Assembly: GCA_009782435.1 (NCBI GenBank)
Contig: WRJA01000007.1
Coordinates: 1 to 45,704, forward strand
Origin: Oscillospiraceae bacterium
GTDB lineage: Bacteria > Bacillota > Clostridia > Oscillospirales > Oscillospiraceae
Direction: 5' to 3'
Length of the DNA stretch: 45,704 nt
How positions within the stretch are numbered: position 1 is the stretch's first letter; each line of letters begins with the position of its first letter. The notes under the pieces were generated by a model that saw nothing but the letters and a program-made list of their open reading frames with translations, searched no databases and was not told the DNA's origin. A program made the translations under genes and the position numbers. This document shows, piece after piece, positions 36,425 to 45,704 of this stretch.

Positions 36425-38206
36425 TCAATAAACCGCCGTCCAATGCTCGCCGGCGCTGTTCTTTGTATAATCGTGTCCCATCGAGGCTTCCATGATCGCC
36501 AAATATGCCCAATGGGCGGACGTAAGGTCCGAATAGGATCTCGGCAGCGAAGCCGCGTTTGCCGTCAGATACGCGCTGTCGGCAAATCTGTCCAGCATGC
36601 GGCCCACAAGCGTGACGACCTCCGCGCGGGTGATGTTGGCCTCAGGTTTGAAAGTGCCGTCAGGATAGCCGGCGATCCAGCCCTTTGCAGCGGCGGAGTT
36701 TATGTATTTCATCGCCCAATGACCGTTCGGCACGTCTGAAAATTTGTTTGTGTCGGTAAACGTCAGATTGTCAAAATGCGCCGCCAGCGTCGCAAACTCC
36801 GCGCGGGTCACGGGGTCGTCCGGCCTGAATCTGCTGTCGCGCGAATAGTCCGCCAATACGCCGAGCAGCTGCAAATAACCCACCTGATTGGCGTACCACG
36901 CCGTGTTGGGCACGTCGGGATAATGGCTGCTTCTGTAGTCTGTGGCGTCATTCATGCTTTTTGTCAGCAGTCTGGAAAACATGACGACGGCTTCCGCGCG
37001 GGTCATATTTCTTCCCGGCATGAATGTGCCTTCCGGATATCCCTGCATAAACGCGAAGTGGTCGTCTTTATTGAGCGACGGTATCTCCTTGTTGACGAAG
37101 GTGACCGGGGTATAAGGGTCAAGCCGGGTCGGCGAGCTCCGGAGGTAAACGCCGTTCGCGGTAACGACGATCGTATAGGTCTCGCCCGAGGCGTTGTAGC
37201 CTTGCGGAGCGGCGTGTTCCGAAAGGTCGTAGGTCCCGTTCTCGGCCGAAAACACCGCTTCGCCGTTGCCGGTCGTCACAACGTCGTATACGCGCGGTAT
37301 GTTGTTTTCGGTCAGCCCCTCAAGGCGGATGGTCGCCCCGGAAAGAGGATTGCCTTTATCATCGGTCTTTTTGACAGTGAAGTTATGTGTGCCGGATGCG
37401 GGTATCTTCGTATTGACAAAGGTAATCGTTTCATAGGGTTTAAAGTTCTGCGTTCTGTAATCTACCACCTCAAGAACCTGTTCTGATTCAACCCAAATGA
37501 TGTGTGTTTTGTCCGAGGCTTCATAGCCTGTCGGAGACGTCTTCTCACTCAGGATATAGGCGCCTTCCGTAACAGCAAACGTGGCAACCCCGTCCGCCCT
37601 CGAAGTCGCCTCATAAGACTTCTTTTCACCCCATGTGTGCCCGGTATCAGGGACAAGCGAGAATACTGCCCCCGCCAGCGGATTGTTGTTTTCATCGACT
37701 TTTTTGACTTGAAAACTCTGCTCGGTGGCGATTACTTCGATCCTCGCGGGCGCGGTAACGGCTTCTCTCGGCACGGTTTCCCATTGGCCCTGAGTGGTTG
37801 CAACAGGTACCGCATAACTCACAACGGCATAGTAGTACCTCACTCCGGCAGTATCGGTCGCCGGTGTGAGCATTGTCGGATACGTTATCTGTCTGTCATA
37901 GGGTATTACGTATTCCCCTTGCCCGTTGTCGCGGCCTGTGTTTGAATTGGTCAAGCTCCAATACCACTGCACCGTGACAGGCGTTACGCTGTCGATAGTA
38001 CCAAATCCCGCTAACGCGTCGTATCTGAACTCCGCTTTAAGAGGTACGGCTGTCCGGTTGAGGAAGTAGTTTGCGCCGACGGGGTTCTCAGTTACCTCAA
38101 TAGGGCCATCCGCCGCATATGCCGTGAGCGGCCCTGCGGCGAGAAGAGCGAATAATAAAACCGCCGCCGACAGTGAGGATATGAGCCGCCTTGATATTTT
38201 TTTCAT
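36425..38206 (-). CDS. Secreted protein with Cna-B/SpaA-like domains and C-terminal SLH domains
   Basis: Start refined to ATG 38206 after GGAGG. Signal peptide MKKISRRLISSLSAAVLLFALLAAGPLTAYA; two Cna-B-like units (FQVKKVDENNNPLAGAVFSL, FTVKKTDDKGNPLSGATIRL); SLH motifs (AFMQGYPEGTFMPGRNMTRAEAVVMFSRLL, AAKGWIAGYPDGTFKPEANITRAEVVTLVGRML). Confidence 0.9.
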   Translation of the reverse strand: MKKISRRLISSLSAAVLLFALLAAGPLTAYAADGPIEVTENPVGANYFLNRTAVPLKAEFRYDALAGFGTIDSVTPVTVQWYWSLTNSNTGRDNGQGEYVIPYDRQITYPTMLTPATDTAGVRYYYAVVSYAVPVATTQGQWETVPREAVTAPARIEVIATEQSFQVKKVDENNNPLAGAVFSLVPDTGHTWGEKKSYEATSRADGVATFAVTEGAYILSEKTSPTGYEASDKTHIIWVESEQVLEVVDYRTQNFKPYETITFVNTKIPASGTHNFTVKKTDDKGNPLSGATIRLEGLTENNIPRVYDVVTTGNGEAVFSAENGTYDLSEHAAPQGYNASGETYTIVVTANGVYLRSSPTRLDPYTPVTFVNKEIPSLNKDDHFAFMQGYPEGTFMPGRNMTRAEAVVMFSRLLTKSMNDATDYRSSHYPDVPNTAWYANQVGYLQLLGVLADYSRDSRFRPDDPVTRAEFATLAAHFDNLTFTDTNKFSDVPNGHWAMKYINSAAAKGWIAGYPDGTFKPEANITRAEVVTLVGRMLDRFADSAYLTANAASLPRSYSDLTSAHWAYLAIMEASMGHDYTKNSAGEHWTAVY

Positions 38207-38271
38207 TGCGTGAAACCTCCGTGACATAAGTTTAATATTGACATGTGTATACGGATGCGCGTTTTTTGCTT

Positions 38272-39591
<1,320 letters not shown>

Positions 39592-39600
39592 TTATTTTTG

Positions 39601-41124
39601 TTATTTTACGATCAGGCTTTTTCCGGTCATCCGGCCGGGCATATCGAGCCCCATGACGTCGAGCAAAGTCGGCGCTATATCGGCCAAAAGGCCGTCTTTG
39701 AGTTTTATGTCGCCGGCGCCGACCGCCAAAAAGGGGACCGGGTTGAGCGTATGAGCGGTGTGGGGAGTGCCGTCGTGCTCGAACATTTGTTCGGCGTTGC
39801 CGTGGTCTGCCGTGATGAAGCACTTGCCTCCCGCTTCTGAAACCGCGCCTACAATACGCCCGACGCAAGAATCGACCGTTTCCACCGCTTTGACTGCAGC
39901 GTCGAAGATGCCGGTGTGGCCGACCATGTCGCAGTTGGCGAGGTTGCAGATAATAACGTCGTATTTCCCTGACGATATGCGCTTGACACATTCGTCCGTG
40001 ACCTCATTCGCGCTCATTTGAGGCTTGAGGTCATATGTCGGTACCTCCTTGGGAGATGGGATAAGAGCCCTGTCTTCCCCGGCGCAGACCGTTTCCGACC
40101 CGCCGTTGAAAAAGAAAGTCACATGCGCGTATTTTTCCGTTTCGGCGATACGAAGCTGAGTGTATCCCAAGCCGCTCAGATATTCGCCGAAAACGCCGTC
40201 CAAGGATTCGGGCGGAAAGGCGACGGGGATGTCTTTCAGTTTCTCGTCGTATGTTGCCGTGCATACGTAATTTACGGAAGAAGGACCGCCCCGGCGGTCA
40301 AAAAACGAAAAAGAAGGGTCTGTGAGGGCATAGGTGATCTCCCTTGCCCTGTCCGGGCGGAAGTTGATGTTGATTATGCCGTCGCCTTCGGAAATGACCC
40401 CTTCCGGGTCGCAGACAGCCGGTTCCATAAATTCGTCGGTCTTTCCGGCGGCGTAACTGAAAGCTACGGCTCCCGGGGGGTCGGGGTCGCGGCGGCCTTC
40501 GCCGCGGACCATGGCGTTGTAAGCCGTTTCAACGCGCTCCCAGCGGTTGTCTCTGTCCATGGCATAAAAACGGCCCATGACGGTGGCAATCTTACCGACG
40601 CCGAGTTCTTTGCATTTTGCATCGAGGCTTTTTATGTAGCCCTCGCCGGTCTTCGGCCCGACGTCCCTGCCGTCGAGAAAGGCGTGGATATATACTCTGT
40701 CGAGCCCTCTTTTTTTCGACATTTCCAAAAGCGCGAAGAGATGCTCGATGTGGCTGTGTACGCCGCCGTCGGACACGAGTCCGATAAAGTGCAGAGCGCC
40801 GCCGCTTTTTTTGCATGCGTCGATGATGCCCGTATAGGCGGGATTGCTGAAAAACCGGCCTTCTCTTATCGATTTGGATATGCGGGTCAGATCCTGATAT
40901 ACGACGCGTCCCGCGCCGATGTTGGTGTGTCCGACCTCGCTGTTGCCTATCTGACCGTCCGGCAGACCGACGGATTCGCCCGAGGCGAGCAGGGAACAGT
41001 GAGGGTATTTTAAAAATAATCCGTCGAGGTTGGGCGTATCGGCGGACTCCACCGCGTTGCCGGGTCCTTTTTCGCCCAAGCCGTAACCGTCCATGATCAA
41101 AAGGAGCGTCGGCGTTTTTTTCAT
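39601..41124 (-). CDS. gpmI: 2,3-bisphosphoglycerate-independent phosphoglycerate mutase
   Basis: LLIMDGYGL, GNSEVGHTNIGAGRVVYQDL, GLVSDGGVHSHIEHL, NLANCDMVGHTG, TADHGNAEQM; start refined to the ATG at 41124 (the 41136 ATG lacks an SD). Confidence 0.97.
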   Translation of the reverse strand: MKKTPTLLLIMDGYGLGEKGPGNAVESADTPNLDGLFLKYPHCSLLASGESVGLPDGQIGNSEVGHTNIGAGRVVYQDLTRISKSIREGRFFSNPAYTGIIDACKKSGGALHFIGLVSDGGVHSHIEHLFALLEMSKKRGLDRVYIHAFLDGRDVGPKTGEGYIKSLDAKCKELGVGKIATVMGRFYAMDRDNRWERVETAYNAMVRGEGRRDPDPPGAVAFSYAAGKTDEFMEPAVCDPEGVISEGDGIININFRPDRAREITYALTDPSFSFFDRRGGPSSVNYVCTATYDEKLKDIPVAFPPESLDGVFGEYLSGLGYTQLRIAETEKYAHVTFFFNGGSETVCAGEDRALIPSPKEVPTYDLKPQMSANEVTDECVKRISSGKYDVIICNLANCDMVGHTGIFDAAVKAVETVDSCVGRIVGAVSEAGGKCFITADHGNAEQMFEHDGTPHTAHTLNPVPFLAVGAGDIKLKDGLLADIAPTLLDVMGLDMPGRMTGKSLIVK

Positions 41125-41140
41125 CGCGTTCTCCATATTG

Positions 41141-41914
41141 TCAGCCGGCCGCCGTGATTATGAGGGCGAAGTCTTCGGGTTTAAGGGAGGCGCCGCCTAT
41201 AAGACCGCCGTCGATGTCGGGCCGCGCTAAAAGCTCGGCGGCGTTTTTCGCGTTCATGGAACCGCCGTAGAGTATACTCACGGCGTTTGAGACTTTTTCA
41301 CCGAAATCCTTTTTTATGAGGTCCCTTATAAAGCCGCACATGCGGCCGGCTTCCTCAGCCGTCGCCGTTTTTCCCGTGCCAATCGCCCACACGGGCTCGT
41401 AGGCAATGACGCAGCCTTTAAGCGCGTCGGCGCTCACGCCGCACAGGGCCGCTTTGACCTGAAACGCGACCAGTGTTTCGGTCAGGCCTTTTTCCCTTTG
41501 CTCATCCGTCTCCCCGACGCATATTACGGGGATAAGGCCTCCTGCGAGAGCGGACGTGACCTTGGCATTGACCGTAAGATCCGCCTCGCCGTGATACGCG
41601 CGCCTTTCGCTGTGCCCGATAATGACGTATTTCACGCCGAGATCGCGGAGCATGGCCGCCGATACGTCGCCTGTGTAGGCGCCGGACTCGTGTTCGGACA
41701 GGTCCTGAGCGCCGGAGTTTATGCGCGACGCGCGCGCTGCGTCCGCTAAAGCAGGTATAAGCGGAGACGGGACGCAAAGGACGATCTCGCAGGAGGGCTC
41801 CTTCGGCATCGCGTTATTAAGAGCTTCCGAGTAGGTTTTCACGCCGGAGGCGAGCATGTTCATCTTCCAGTTTCCGGCGATTATCGCCTTTCTGAGTTTT
41901 TTATCCATAATCAT
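41141..41914 (-). CDS. tpiA: Triosephosphate isomerase
   Basis: AGNWKMN, YVIIGHSERR, VIAYEPVWAIGTGKTAT, ILYGGSMNAKNAAEL. Confidence 0.98.
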   Translation of the reverse strand: MIMDKKLRKAIIAGNWKMNMLASGVKTYSEALNNAMPKEPSCEIVLCVPSPLIPALADAARASRINSGAQDLSEHESGAYTGDVSAAMLRDLGVKYVIIGHSERRAYHGEADLTVNAKVTSALAGGLIPVICVGETDEQREKGLTETLVAFQVKAALCGVSADALKGCVIAYEPVWAIGTGKTATAEEAGRMCGFIRDLIKKDFGEKVSNAVSILYGGSMNAKNAAELLARPDIDGGLIGGASLKPEDFALIITAAG

Positions 41915-41980
41915 GTCCTTTTCTTTATATTTAAACTGTATCGATCGATTTGATACGCTTGAGAAGATATCGCCGGCGCG

Positions 41981-43177
41981 TCATTTGTCGCCCAAACAGA
42001 CCACGCCGGGCAGTTCGATGCCCTCCAAAAGCTCAAGCGACGCGCCGCCGCCGGTGCTGATATGCGTGACTTTGTCGGCAAAACCGAACTGTTCGATAGC
42101 CGCCGCGGAATCTCCGCCGCCTATCACGCTGATCGCCGGGGAGTCTGCAACGGCTTTTGCGATCGCTTTTGTTCCGTCGGAAAAAGCCGGAAACTCAAAC
42201 ACGCCCGGAGGTCCGTTCCAGACTATAGTGGCCGCTCTTTTTATGACGTCGGTGAAAGCCGCCCGGGCTTTGGGTCCTATGTCCATACCGAGCCAGCCCT
42301 CGGGGATCTCGTTTGAATTGACAGTCTTTTTTTCGCAGTCGTTATCGAATTTGTTGCCCGCCACAGTGTCCTCCGGCAGTAAAAAAGCAACGCCGCGTTT
42401 TTTTGCATCCGCGAGCAATTCCCTCGCGAGGTCAAGTTTATCCTCCTCGAGCAGAGAAGCCCCGATTTGCCCGCCTTCGGCTTTTATGAAGGTATAGGCC
42501 ATGCCGCCGCCGATGATCAGAGCGTCGGCTATCGTGACGAGGTGTTTTATGAGCCCTATCTTATCCGAGACTTTAGCGCCGCCGAGTATGACGACGAAAG
42601 GCCGTTTCGGCTCGTCAAGCGCTGTGCCCATGGCCGATAATTCGGCTTCGACAAGGAAGCCGGCATAAGCCGGCAAAAAATGCGACGCGCCTTCCGTTGA
42701 GGCGTGGGCTCTGTGCACCGACCCGAAAGCGTCGGACACGAAGACGTCCGCCATGTCCGCCAGTTCTTTGGCGAAACCGGGGTCGTTTTTTTCTTCGCGG
42801 ATATCGAAACGAAGATTGTCGAGCAGCATTATTTGTCCCGGCGTCAAATTTGAAGCCGCTTTTTTTACTTCGTCCGTGACAGGTTTGCCGGGGTTATATA
42901 TCACGTCTTTGCCTAAAAGCTCCGAGAGTCTCTTCGCCACAGGCCTCATGCTCTGTTCGGGTATTATCTCGCCTTTCGGTTTTCCGAGGTGTGAACAGGC
43001 GATCACCGCAGCGCCGCCGTCGAGCAGATAGCGTATGGTCGGCAGAGAAGCCGTTATGCGTTTGTCGCTGGTTATTTCACCGGTTTTCTTGTCGAGAGGA
43101 ACGTTAAAATCGCAGCGCAGGAGTATTTTTTTACCGGAACAATCAAGGTCTTTAACAGTTTTTTTCTTGAAATTCAC
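41981..43177 (-). CDS. pgk: Phosphoglycerate kinase
   Basis: LLRCDFNVPLD, ACSHLGKPKGE, VILGGAKVSDKIGLI, WNGPPGVFEFPAF, VIGGGDSAAAIEQFG, ISTGGGASLELLEG. Confidence 0.98.
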   Translation of the reverse strand: MNFKKKTVKDLDCSGKKILLRCDFNVPLDKKTGEITSDKRITASLPTIRYLLDGGAAVIACSHLGKPKGEIIPEQSMRPVAKRLSELLGKDVIYNPGKPVTDEVKKAASNLTPGQIMLLDNLRFDIREEKNDPGFAKELADMADVFVSDAFGSVHRAHASTEGASHFLPAYAGFLVEAELSAMGTALDEPKRPFVVILGGAKVSDKIGLIKHLVTIADALIIGGGMAYTFIKAEGGQIGASLLEEDKLDLARELLADAKKRGVAFLLPEDTVAGNKFDNDCEKKTVNSNEIPEGWLGMDIGPKARAAFTDVIKRAATIVWNGPPGVFEFPAFSDGTKAIAKAVADSPAISVIGGGDSAAAIEQFGFADKVTHISTGGGASLELLEGIELPGVVCLGDK

Positions 43178-43219
43178 AGTTTCCGGACTCCTTTCATCAT
43201 CGTTTATGACAGCCTGTTA

Positions 43220-43249
43220 ATTGTATCGCGCTGCGGCGCTTATTGTCAA
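43220..43249 (-). promoter_or_regulatory. Predicted sigma-A-type promoter of the pgk operon
   Basis: Minus strand TTGACA (43249-43244), 18-nt spacer, TACAAT (43225-43220). Confidence 0.75.
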
Positions 43250-43263
43250 GCGAATTCGGCCCT

Positions 43264-43300
43264 AAAAACAAGACCCGGGGACAGCCCGGGTCTTGTTTTT
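43264..43300. terminator. Bidirectional terminator-like hairpin
   Basis: AAAAACAAGACCCGGG-GACAG-CCCGGGTCTTGTTTTT, 16-bp perfect arms. Confidence 0.85.
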
Positions 43301-43351
43301 ACTTTATGTGAAATCTGCCGCTGCCGGTCTTCGATGCCCTCCGCACCGGTC

Positions 43352-43890
43352 GCAGAGGACGATGCCCTCATCGTCCATGTCACTCGGAAATTATCCCCCC
43401 GCCGGGGGACCGGTCCGAGGGTTGACACCCTCGGGGCTGCGTTTACCCCATTTCTTTCCGAAATCGCGGAAAGAAAACGGGGTAACCCCAAAGAAAGGCG
43501 ATTCTCCGGTCCGGCAGAAACTTCCGCTTCCCTCTCGGGGCGTCACGGAGGCCGCCCCGGACGTAAATCTAAAGGGTAATGTGCGCGGTCCTTTTTCCGC
43601 TCCCGCTGCTGCGGAGGGTAACGCAGTCCGCCTCAGAGACGAACTCCGTCATAAGGCCGCATGAGCGGCAGCGGTAGGTTACGCTTCGCGGATTACGGTT
43701 TAGGTGCGATACCGCGTCGCCCGCGGGACGACGCGATTTAAGCAGTTGAAGTTATTGACGCAGTATTGACCCCAAATCGCCTTTCTTTGGGGCTTACCCC
43801 TGTTTCTTTCGGCGAGTCGAAAGAAATGGGGTAAAAGGGCAGCCCCGAGAGCCGCAGGCTCTCGGATGAATCCCCCGGCAGGGGAAATAA
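43352..43890. repeat. Composite noncoding inverted-repeat element (about 115-nt imperfect arms, about 271-nt core)
   Basis: Left arm 43391-43503 aligns with the reverse complement of right arm 43775-43890. Each arm carries internal hairpins (CCGAGGG..CCCTCGG versus CCGAGAG..CTCTCGG, and TACCCCATTTCTTTC..GAAAGAAA..GGGGTA). Left side preceded by the 44-nt module shared with 16929-16972. Confidence 0.85.
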
Positions 43891-43926
43891 AAGACCCGGT
43901 CTTATGTGTAACATAAGACCGGGCCC
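43887..43926 (-). terminator. Terminator of the Cna-B surface protein gene
   Basis: Minus strand CCCGGTCTTATG-TTACA-CATAAGACCGGG followed by TCTTTTATTT. Confidence 0.8.
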
Positions 43927-43938
43927 TTCTTGCCGGCG

Positions 43939-45704
43939 CTAAGATATAAAACCCTCTCTGCGCCTCAAAAGAACGCCGAGGCCGGTCACCGAGATGAAAA
44001 GCAGCAGCGCCGCCGCAAGCTGCGCTCCGGTATCGCCCGTCGCGGGCATCATTGCCAGCGGCGGATATTCGTCAAAAATCCATTCCTCTTCGTCGTCGTC
44101 CCAATGCCATTCGCCCAAGGGCACGCCCTCGTCGTCAAACTCGACGTATCCCAATATCTCGCCGTCGTCTCCGTAGATAGGCTCCAAATCGTGGCCGGGC
44201 ACCAGGGGATTCGGCGGCACGTCGTGATCGTCGCCGCCCGGGGGCGGGGGCGGTTTGTCGTCGTCGTCGTCATCATCGTCGTCGTCGCCGCCGATACCTC
44301 TGTCGTCGTCGTCATCATCGTCGTCATCATCGTCGTCATCATCGTCGTCATCATCGTCGTCGTCATCATCGTCGTCATCATCGTCGTCGCCCTCAGGAGT
44401 ATTGGGAGGGAAAATGTCGCCGGACGGCCGCGTGTAATCGTTTGTAAATGTCATAAAGCCGCTCGGCGAGATCACATCTCCGTCGCTGTTTTTAATACTG
44501 AGGCTGATACTCTCAAGGTCGCCGCTTACCGTCACCGTAACATCATATACCTCGGGGTCATAAGTATAACCTCTCGGAACTGATCTGCTTTCCTCGACCG
44601 TATACTTATAAACGCCGCCTTTTTCGTAGACCATAACAAACTCAAATTCGCCGTCCTCGTCGTTGGTCTGCGCCATTAACAGATCGCCGTCCTCGTCGTA
44701 CAGATTGAACGTAAACTCATTGCCCCGCAGAGCCGGCGGGTCGCCGCGGCTTGCCGTCACCGACTTGAGGCCCTCTATGGAGGTAAAAGCAAGCTTTGGC
44801 GCGTATGTATTCGTGAACTTAACCGAGACGTCGCTGCCGGTCGAAATCGTGCCGTCGAAAGTCATATCCTTCAGGGCCTTGTATCCGCTTTCTTCATAGT
44901 CCACTTCATAAACAGTATATTTCGTGTCGTTCGGTATAATGAACTCGGCTGACTCCCCGTCTGCCAACAGAAAAGTCGTGCCGCTCCGGTAAGTCGCCCC
45001 GTTTCGCTTGACGGAGGCGCCCGCCGGCTCATAATCCATGCGGAATTCAAACATGCCTATCGGCCCTACGGTCAAACCTTCGACTTTTTTGATCAGCTCC
45101 AGCCTGCCGTCGCCGGCCGGTTTTGTATATGTGTTTGTGAACGTGACCGTCGCCGAGGCGCCGCTGATATTCCCCTCCACCGTATGTGATTTTACGGTTC
45201 CGCCGGTCAGTCCCGTGTGAATCACTTCGACAGCGAAGTCCTCGTAATCGGCCTCGATGATCTTAACATCCGCGCCGATCGGGATGTTGCTGAATGTCAC
45301 GACCTGACCCGGTTTCAACGAGATCGTGTCGCCGTTTTTATAACTTCCCGAACCGCCGCCGCTGATGCTGTACGCAACGTTACGGTTCGGAATAAACGCC
45401 GCTGTAAAGCTGAAAGTTGTATCCGAATCGACCGTATCTCCGTCAACCTCCTTTGTCAGCGTCAGCGTGGCGGCGGCATAATCGTTGGTGATCGTCACAT
45501 TCTTATCGCTGTTAATAAATATACTGTCTGCGGGCGAGTACGTCGTCATGTACGCCCCCGTCGCCGAAGCGACCTCCTCCACTTTATAGTTGCCTTCCCA
45601 AATGTTGGTCAGGAGCGCTGAATCTCCGTCATACAGTGTGACAAGCTCATCGGGGTTTTTCCCGGGGGTGGAAGAACCGTTGTTGCCGTAACAGAAGTAT
45701 TCGC
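43939..45704 (-). CDS. Cna-B-domain cell-wall surface protein with poly-Asp tracts and C-terminal MPATG sorting-like signal; 5' end beyond the window
   Basis: Reading frame stays open past the listed GTG at 45582 to the edge (EYFCYGNNGSSTPGKNPDELVTLYDGDSALLTNIWEGNYKVEEVASATG...). Repeated Cna-B-like ...VTFTNTYT units; D29 and D10 tracts; C-terminus MPATGDTGAQLAAALLLFISVTGLGVLLRRREGFIS. Confidence 0.88.
   Translation of the reverse strand, partial: EYFCYGNNGSSTPGKNPDELVTLYDGDSALLTNIWEGNYKVEEVASATGAYMTTYSPADSIFINSDKNVTITNDYAAATLTLTKEVDGDTVDSDTTFSFTAAFIPNRNVAYSISGGGSGSYKNGDTISLKPGQVVTFSNIPIGADVKIIEADYEDFAVEVIHTGLTGGTVKSHTVEGNISGASATVTFTNTYTKPAGDGRLELIKKVEGLTVGPIGMFEFRMDYEPAGASVKRNGATYRSGTTFLLADGESAEFIIPNDTKYTVYEVDYEESGYKALKDMTFDGTISTGSDVSVKFTNTYAPKLAFTSIEGLKSVTASRGDPPALRGNEFTFNLYDEDGDLLMAQTNDEDGEFEFVMVYEKGGVYKYTVEESRSVPRGYTYDPEVYDVTVTVSGDLESISLSIKNSDGDVISPSGFMTFTNDYTRPSGDIFPPNTPEGDDDDDDDDDDDDDDDDDDDDDDDDDDDDDRGIGGDDDDDDDDDDKPPPPPGGDDHDVPPNPLVPGHDLEPIYGDDGEILGYVEFDDEGVPLGEWHWDDDEEEWIFDEYPPLAMMPATGDTGAQLAAALLLFISVTGLGVLLRRREGFIS
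44257..44388. repeat. Microsatellite-like repeat encoding poly-aspartate
   Basis: 12-bp pattern GTCGTCATCATC on the + strand; 10 Asp codons at 44257-44286 and 29 Asp codons at 44302-44388. Confidence 0.95.

Noticed and set aside
43293-43664. 123-aa ORF and overlapping 43334..43579 and 43246..43491 ORFs as small proteins
   Set aside because: They fall inside the structured inverted-repeat element on both strands, with no SD-supported start and low-complexity composition.
44255-44437. Poly-Ser plus-strand ORF and Met/Thr-rich minus ORF 44049..44381
   Set aside because: Alternate-frame translations of the poly-Asp microsatellite.

Overview
This 45.7 kb window appears to come from an anaerobic Clostridia-like Firmicute, inferred from Shine-Dalgarno-led genes, sigma-A-type promoters, SLH surface proteins and a sortase. 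It is mostly protein-coding. Main blocks: (i) a minus-strand 2-oxoacid:ferredoxin oxidoreductase operon (korD-A-B-C type) running into the first 43 codons of a molybdopterin oxidoreductase cut by the left edge, which is absent from the supplied ORF track; (ii) a plus-strand bacteriohemerythrin followed by a molybdopterin large subunit plus Fe-S subunit pair resembling pyrogallol-phloroglucinol transhydroxylase and catechol dehydroxylases; (iii) SLH, FliD-like and ABM-like proteins; (iv) a split BadF/HgdC-type activase plus dehydratase-like pair with a SagB-type nitroreductase; (v) a large SLH/cadherin-like protein, an orphan Vsr nuclease, a hybrid histidine kinase and a heterodimeric ABC exporter; (vi) nadE, an SLH protein and a second bacteriohemerythrin; (vii) three glycosyltransferase-like genes, one fused to a cyclic-nucleotide-binding-like domain; (viii) a PlsC-like acyltransferase with a zinc ribbon, and an SLH/Cna-B protein; (ix) a pgk-tpiA-gpmI-eno operon; (x) a Cna-B, poly-Asp, MPATG-terminated surface protein running off the right edge. 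The two strongest leads are the paired cysteine-less-N-terminus molybdoenzymes next to a ferredoxin-reducing oxidoreductase (a possible aromatic dehydroxylation or transhydroxylation locus), and a noncoding composite inverted-repeat element at about 43.35-43.89 kb. The element has compensatory hairpin changes between its arms and a related 44-nt module at 16.93 kb. All family assignments come from reading motifs and remembered family sequences; no searches were run.
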